From Actinomycetota bacterium (lineage in GTDB: Bacteria; Actinomycetota; Acidimicrobiia; Acidimicrobiales; JACCXE01), in NCBI GenBank assembly GCA_013697265.1, contig JACCXE010000172.1:1-7251 (forward strand): 7,251 nucleotides of DNA, given 5' to 3'. Positions 4,967-7,251 of this stretch are shown one piece after another. Every line of letters begins with the position of its first letter. Position 1 is the stretch's first letter. The notes beneath the pieces are model-generated. The model was given only the letters and a program-made list of their open reading frames with translations. It had not been told where the DNA came from and ran no database searches. The position numbers were made by a program, and so were the translations under genes.

Positions 4967-5763
4967 GCGAGTTGTGTCTGGGCGACGTGGTCGTCGACGG
5001 GCAGGTCACCGTCGACTACGGCGAAAACTTCGGAGCTCAGCAGTTCGACGTCGCCGATGATGGTCGCGGCGAACGCAGTGTCGGCTGCGTCGCGGCCCGT
5101 TGCGATGCGCACGAGCGACGAGCGAGGCGCCATACGAGTGGCGTCGATCACGTCCCAGCGTTCGTTACGCCAAACCTCGGCGACAGCGTGGAAATCCATC
5201 GGAGCGACGCCCGGGGCGTAGACCGACACCAAGCGAGCCGGAATGAAAAGTGCCCGGCACATCGCGATGGTGAGGTGGGCGAAGTCGCGGCACACGCCGC
5301 GTCCGGCGAGCAACGTGTCGACGGCGGTATCGGTCGGCCCGCTGACGAACAGGTCATAGGCGGTGCGCTCGAACACCCACGAGGCCACGCGGTCGGCGAG
5401 GTCGGGGGCGTCGAGAAAGTCGGTTAGTTCGCGGGTCGCAAACTCCGCCATGGCGTCGGACGGGCAGTACCGACTCTGGCGCCGCGCGATCAACACGGCT
5501 TCATCGAAACGAGTCATCGTTTGCCCGGCCACGACGAGTGGCGCGGTCGACGCGGTGTAGTTGACCGTGACCGGCCCGGGCCCACCCTCGATGATGTGGG
5601 TGCGGCCGCCGTTGCTGGCGGTCAACACCACCGGCGGTTCGGCACCGACGACGGAGAGTTCCTCGTTGAGCACGGTCGGTGGGGCGACCTGGAGGGCCAG
5701 CACGCTGGGCTCGAGAAACTCGAATGCGAGTGCGCACCCGATGTCGCGACGCGGCGCGTCCAC
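4963..5763 (-). CDS. Transglutaminase-like cysteine protease-fold protein
   Basis: The 266-residue protein has the two-part layout of bacterial transglutaminase-like proteins: an N-terminal beta domain (about 8-95) with LAFEFLEPSVLALQVAPP, then the catalytic core. The Cys-His-Asp triad is visible as C158 in GRGVCRDFAHL, H192 in MDFHAVAEVW and D208 in WDVIDATR. Members may be proteases, amidases or transglutaminases; the substrate here cannot be read from sequence. No signal peptide or membrane segment is present, so it should be cytoplasmic. The GTG at 5763 follows the map TAG with no spacer, and the N-terminal domain needs this start, so translation is probably coupled to map. The ATP-grasp and alpha-E genes that often accompany such proteins are absent. 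The stop codon overlaps that of the convergent gene. Confidence 0.85.
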   Translation of the reverse strand: MDAPRRDIGCALAFEFLEPSVLALQVAPPTVLNEELSVVGAEPPVVLTASNGGRTHIIEGGPGPVTVNYTASTAPLVVAGQTMTRFDEAVLIARRQSRYCPSDAMAEFATRELTDFLDAPDLADRVASWVFERTAYDLFVSGPTDTAVDTLLAGRGVCRDFAHLTIAMCRALFIPARLVSVYAPGVAPMDFHAVAEVWRNERWDVIDATRMAPRSSLVRIATGRDAADTAFAATIIGDVELLSSEVFAVVDGDLPVDDHVAQTQLA

Positions 5764-6507
5764 CTAGGGGATCGTGTAGATCTCGGGGCCGTTGTCAGTG
5801 ATCGCGATCGTGTGCTCTACATGCACCGATAGCGACCCGTCGGCCGTGACGACCGACCATCCGTCTTCCAAGAGGAATGTTTCGGGACGACCCATGTTGA
5901 TCATCGGTTCGATCGCGAACACCATGCCGCTGCGCAGCTTCGGGCCTTTGCCTGGCGGCCCGTAGTTGGGAACCTGCGGCTCTTCGTGCATGGCGGTGCC
6001 GATGGCGTGGCCGACGTACTCGCGCACCACGGAGTAGCCGCCGGCTTCGGCGATTGTCTGCACGGCATGGCCGATGTCGGTAAGGCGGTTGCCGTCAACC
6101 ATCTGTTGGATGCCCGCAACGAGCGACGCCTCGGTGACTTCGATGATCTTGCGGGCCTCGGGGCTGATGTCGCCCACGCCCGCCGTGTACGCGGCGTCGC
6201 CGTGGTAGCCCTCGATGATGGCGCCGCAGTCGATCGAGATGATGTCGCCATCTTGTAGCACCACCGTCTCGGACGGGATGCCGTGCACGATCATGTCGTT
6301 GGGCGAAGTGCAGATCACCGCCGGGAAGCCGTGGTAGTTCAGGAAATTCGAGCGGGCGCCGCGCTTGTCCAGCACGTCGCGGGCGATGCGGTCGAGTTCC
6401 ATCGTGGTGATGCCGGGGCGAATCGCCTCGCGGGTCTTGGCGTGCATCTCGGCCACGACGCGTCCGGCCTTGCGCATTTTCGCGAGCTCGTCTCTGTTGC
6501 GCCTCAA
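5764..6507 (-). CDS. map: Methionine aminopeptidase, type I
   Basis: The 247-residue enzyme removes the initiator methionine from new proteins and is usually essential. The pita-bread fold is complete: metal ligands D93 (SIDCGA), D104 (GYHGDAA), H167 (YVGHAIG), E200 (FAIEPM) and E231 (VEHTIA), plus the substrate histidine H75 (VHGIP). Each lies four residues earlier than the equivalent E. coli residue. There is no N-terminal zinc or SH3-binding extension, which fits a simple type Ia enzyme. The start is a TTG at 6507; an in-frame stop at 6552-6550 leaves no ATG or GTG upstream, and the next ATG would remove the first helix. An imperfect site, AAGGCGGT, lies six bases before it inside a hairpin. 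It follows adk by 67 bases and its stop abuts the transglutaminase-like gene. Confidence 0.98.
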   Translation of the reverse strand: MRRNRDELAKMRKAGRVVAEMHAKTREAIRPGITTMELDRIARDVLDKRGARSNFLNYHGFPAVICTSPNDMIVHGIPSETVVLQDGDIISIDCGAIIEGYHGDAAYTAGVGDISPEARKIIEVTEASLVAGIQQMVDGNRLTDIGHAVQTIAEAGGYSVVREYVGHAIGTAMHEEPQVPNYGPPGKGPKLRSGMVFAIEPMINMGRPETFLLEDGWSVVTADGSLSVHVEHTIAITDNGPEIYTIP

Positions 6508-6578
6508 CGTCGCACCGCCTTCGGCGGCGCCGTCGAGACCGCCGCAGCGTCAATGGTTCGCTCGCGGGACTCGCTCAC
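6504..6578 (-). CDS. Possible 24-codon coupling ORF between adk and map
   Basis: A GTG at 6578 overlaps the adk stop as GTGA, and the reading frame closes with a TGA that overlaps the map start as TTGA. It encodes 24 residues beginning V-S-E-S-R-E-R-T-I-D and ending K-A-V-R-R, of no family I recognise. Nineteen of 24 codons end in G or C, as expected for coding sequence here but also for any GC-rich stretch. There is no good ribosome binding site, so it could only be translated by re-initiation after adk. It may be a coupling device for map rather than a functional peptide. Chance overlap is quite possible. Confidence 0.35.
   Translation of the reverse strand: MSESRERTIDAAAVSTAPPKAVRR
6512..6530 (-). 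promoter_or_regulatory. Hairpin enclosing the map ribosome binding site
   Basis: On the minus strand GCGCCGCC (6530-6523) pairs with GGCGGTGC (6519-6512) around a GAA loop: eight pairs, one of them G-U. The only Shine-Dalgarno-like sequence for map, AAGGCGGT (6521-6514), lies in the loop and descending arm, six bases before the TTG start. If folded, the hairpin should hide it. No T run follows, so it is not a typical terminator. Confidence 0.5.
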
Positions 6579-7251
6579 TGCTGCACGCTGCCCTGTTCGC
6601 GGCGACGGTCGATCGCGGCGGTTAGCCGGTCGGCCACCGCGTCGGTCGAGCCCAAGCCGTCCACGGTTACAAGCATGCCGCGTTCGAAGTAGTAGTCGAT
6701 CAGCGGGGCGGTCTCTTCTTCGTAAAGCTCGAGCCGGCGCCGGATCGCGTCGTCGGTGTCGTCGTCGCGCTGCACCACCTCGCCACCGCAGTTGTCGCAG
6801 GTCCAGTCGTATTTCGGTGGTTTGGACACGTGGTAGATCGCCCCGCACGTCGAGCACACCCGCCGACCGTTGAGCCGCGACAGCGCCTCGTCGGTGGTGA
6901 TGTGCAGGTCGATCGCCATGTCAAGCCTGATCGGTTCGAGCAGCTTCTCGAGGCCGTCCGCCTGCGGCACCGACCGGGGAAACCCGTCGAGGATGAACCC
7001 GCGGCCGCGGGTGTCGGGGTGGTTCAGGCGCTCGCCGACGGCACCAAGCGTGACCTTGTCCGGCACCAACTCACCAGCGTCGAGGTAGCCCTTGACCAAG
7101 CGGCCGAACTCGGAGTCCGAGCGAACAGCGGCGCGGAAGATGTCGCCAGTCGACACGTGGGACACCACATAGTGACGGGCTAAGCGAACGCATTGCGTTC
7201 CCTTGCCCGCACCCTGTTTGCCCAGCAGCACAAGGCGAATGCCGGGAACCA
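6575..7251 (-). CDS. adk: Adenylate kinase, zinc-LID form (start cut at window edge)
   Basis: The enzyme converts ATP and AMP to two ADP and balances cellular adenylates. Counting from a start at the window edge, the P-loop is GKQGAGKGTQ (11-20; the family more often has GPPGAGKGT), the AMP-binding region includes STGDIFRAAV, and FILDGFPRSVPQAD is the usual signature. The long LID carries C133, C136, C152 and C155, a structural zinc site. The frame runs off the right edge: the last minus-strand bases are TG followed by V-P-G-I-R-L-V, so a single missing base would complete an ATG, GTG or TTG and give about 225 residues. An internal GTG at 7231 is less likely because the first beta strand would lose residues. 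It precedes map as in the common secY-adk-map order. Confidence 0.97.
   Translation of the reverse strand, partial: VPGIRLVLLGKQGAGKGTQCVRLARHYVVSHVSTGDIFRAAVRSDSEFGRLVKGYLDAGELVPDKVTLGAVGERLNHPDTRGRGFILDGFPRSVPQADGLEKLLEPIRLDMAIDLHITTDEALSRLNGRRVCSTCGAIYHVSKPPKYDWTCDNCGGEVVQRDDDTDDAIRRRLELYEEETAPLIDYYFERGMLVTVDGLGSTDAVADRLTAAIDRRREQGSVQQ

Noticed and set aside
4789..5427. Plus-strand open frame of 212 codons across the convergent junction
   Set aside because: It runs through the ends of two well-supported genes in the wrong frame or strand and has no motif support.
1..7251. Search for CRISPR arrays, insertion sequences, tRNA or rRNA genes and long direct repeats
   Set aside because: None could be seen by eye; almost the whole window is accounted for by coding sequence.

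Overview
The window is GC-rich and reads mostly on the minus strand as the 3' half of a bacterial spc/alpha ribosomal protein cluster. In transcription order it holds adk, map, a transglutaminase-like gene, tlyA, infA, rpmJ, rpsM, rpsK, rpsD, rpoA and the first codons of rplQ. Several things point to an actinobacterium: zinc-binding forms of S4, L36 and adenylate kinase, an L17 start of the MP..KKG type, a TlyA rRNA methyltransferase, an actinobacterial-type scramblase-related protein, frequent GTG/TTG starts and genes lacking Shine-Dalgarno sites. An Acidimicrobiia-like lineage is my best guess, from general resemblance only.

Layout by region. Positions 7251-5764 carry adk (its start codon is cut by one base at the window edge) and map, joined by a short spacer with a hairpin and a possible 24-codon coupling ORF. 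A transglutaminase-like gene abuts the map stop codon with no spacer (5763-4963). It converges, with overlapping stop codons, on a two-gene plus-strand unit (3685-4966) encoding a scramblase/LURP-one-related protein and a multi-pass membrane protein. That unit starts only 27 bases from the divergent tlyA (3657-2938). After tlyA come two hairpins, one with a short T-rich tail, and then a convincing sigma70-type promoter. From there infA-rpmJ-rpsM-rpsK-rpsD-rpoA-rplQ runs as a tight operon with gaps of -1 to 36 bases.

In many bacteria map is followed directly by infA. Here four non-ribosomal genes on both strands separate them, so the translation/transcription operon must restart at its own promoter. 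The core genes cover nucleotide balance (adk), N-terminal methionine removal (map), ribosome modification (tlyA), translation initiation (infA), ribosome assembly (L36, S13, S11, S4, L17) and RNA polymerase assembly (rpoA).

The most notable details are an infA that appears to start at CTG behind a strong ribosome binding site, the adk-map coupling ORF with a hairpin masking the map ribosome binding site, and the compact divergent and convergent junctions of the inserted block. No mobile element, CRISPR array, tRNA or rRNA was seen. I found no clear evidence of a wholly new system; the interest lies in gene arrangement and expression signals.
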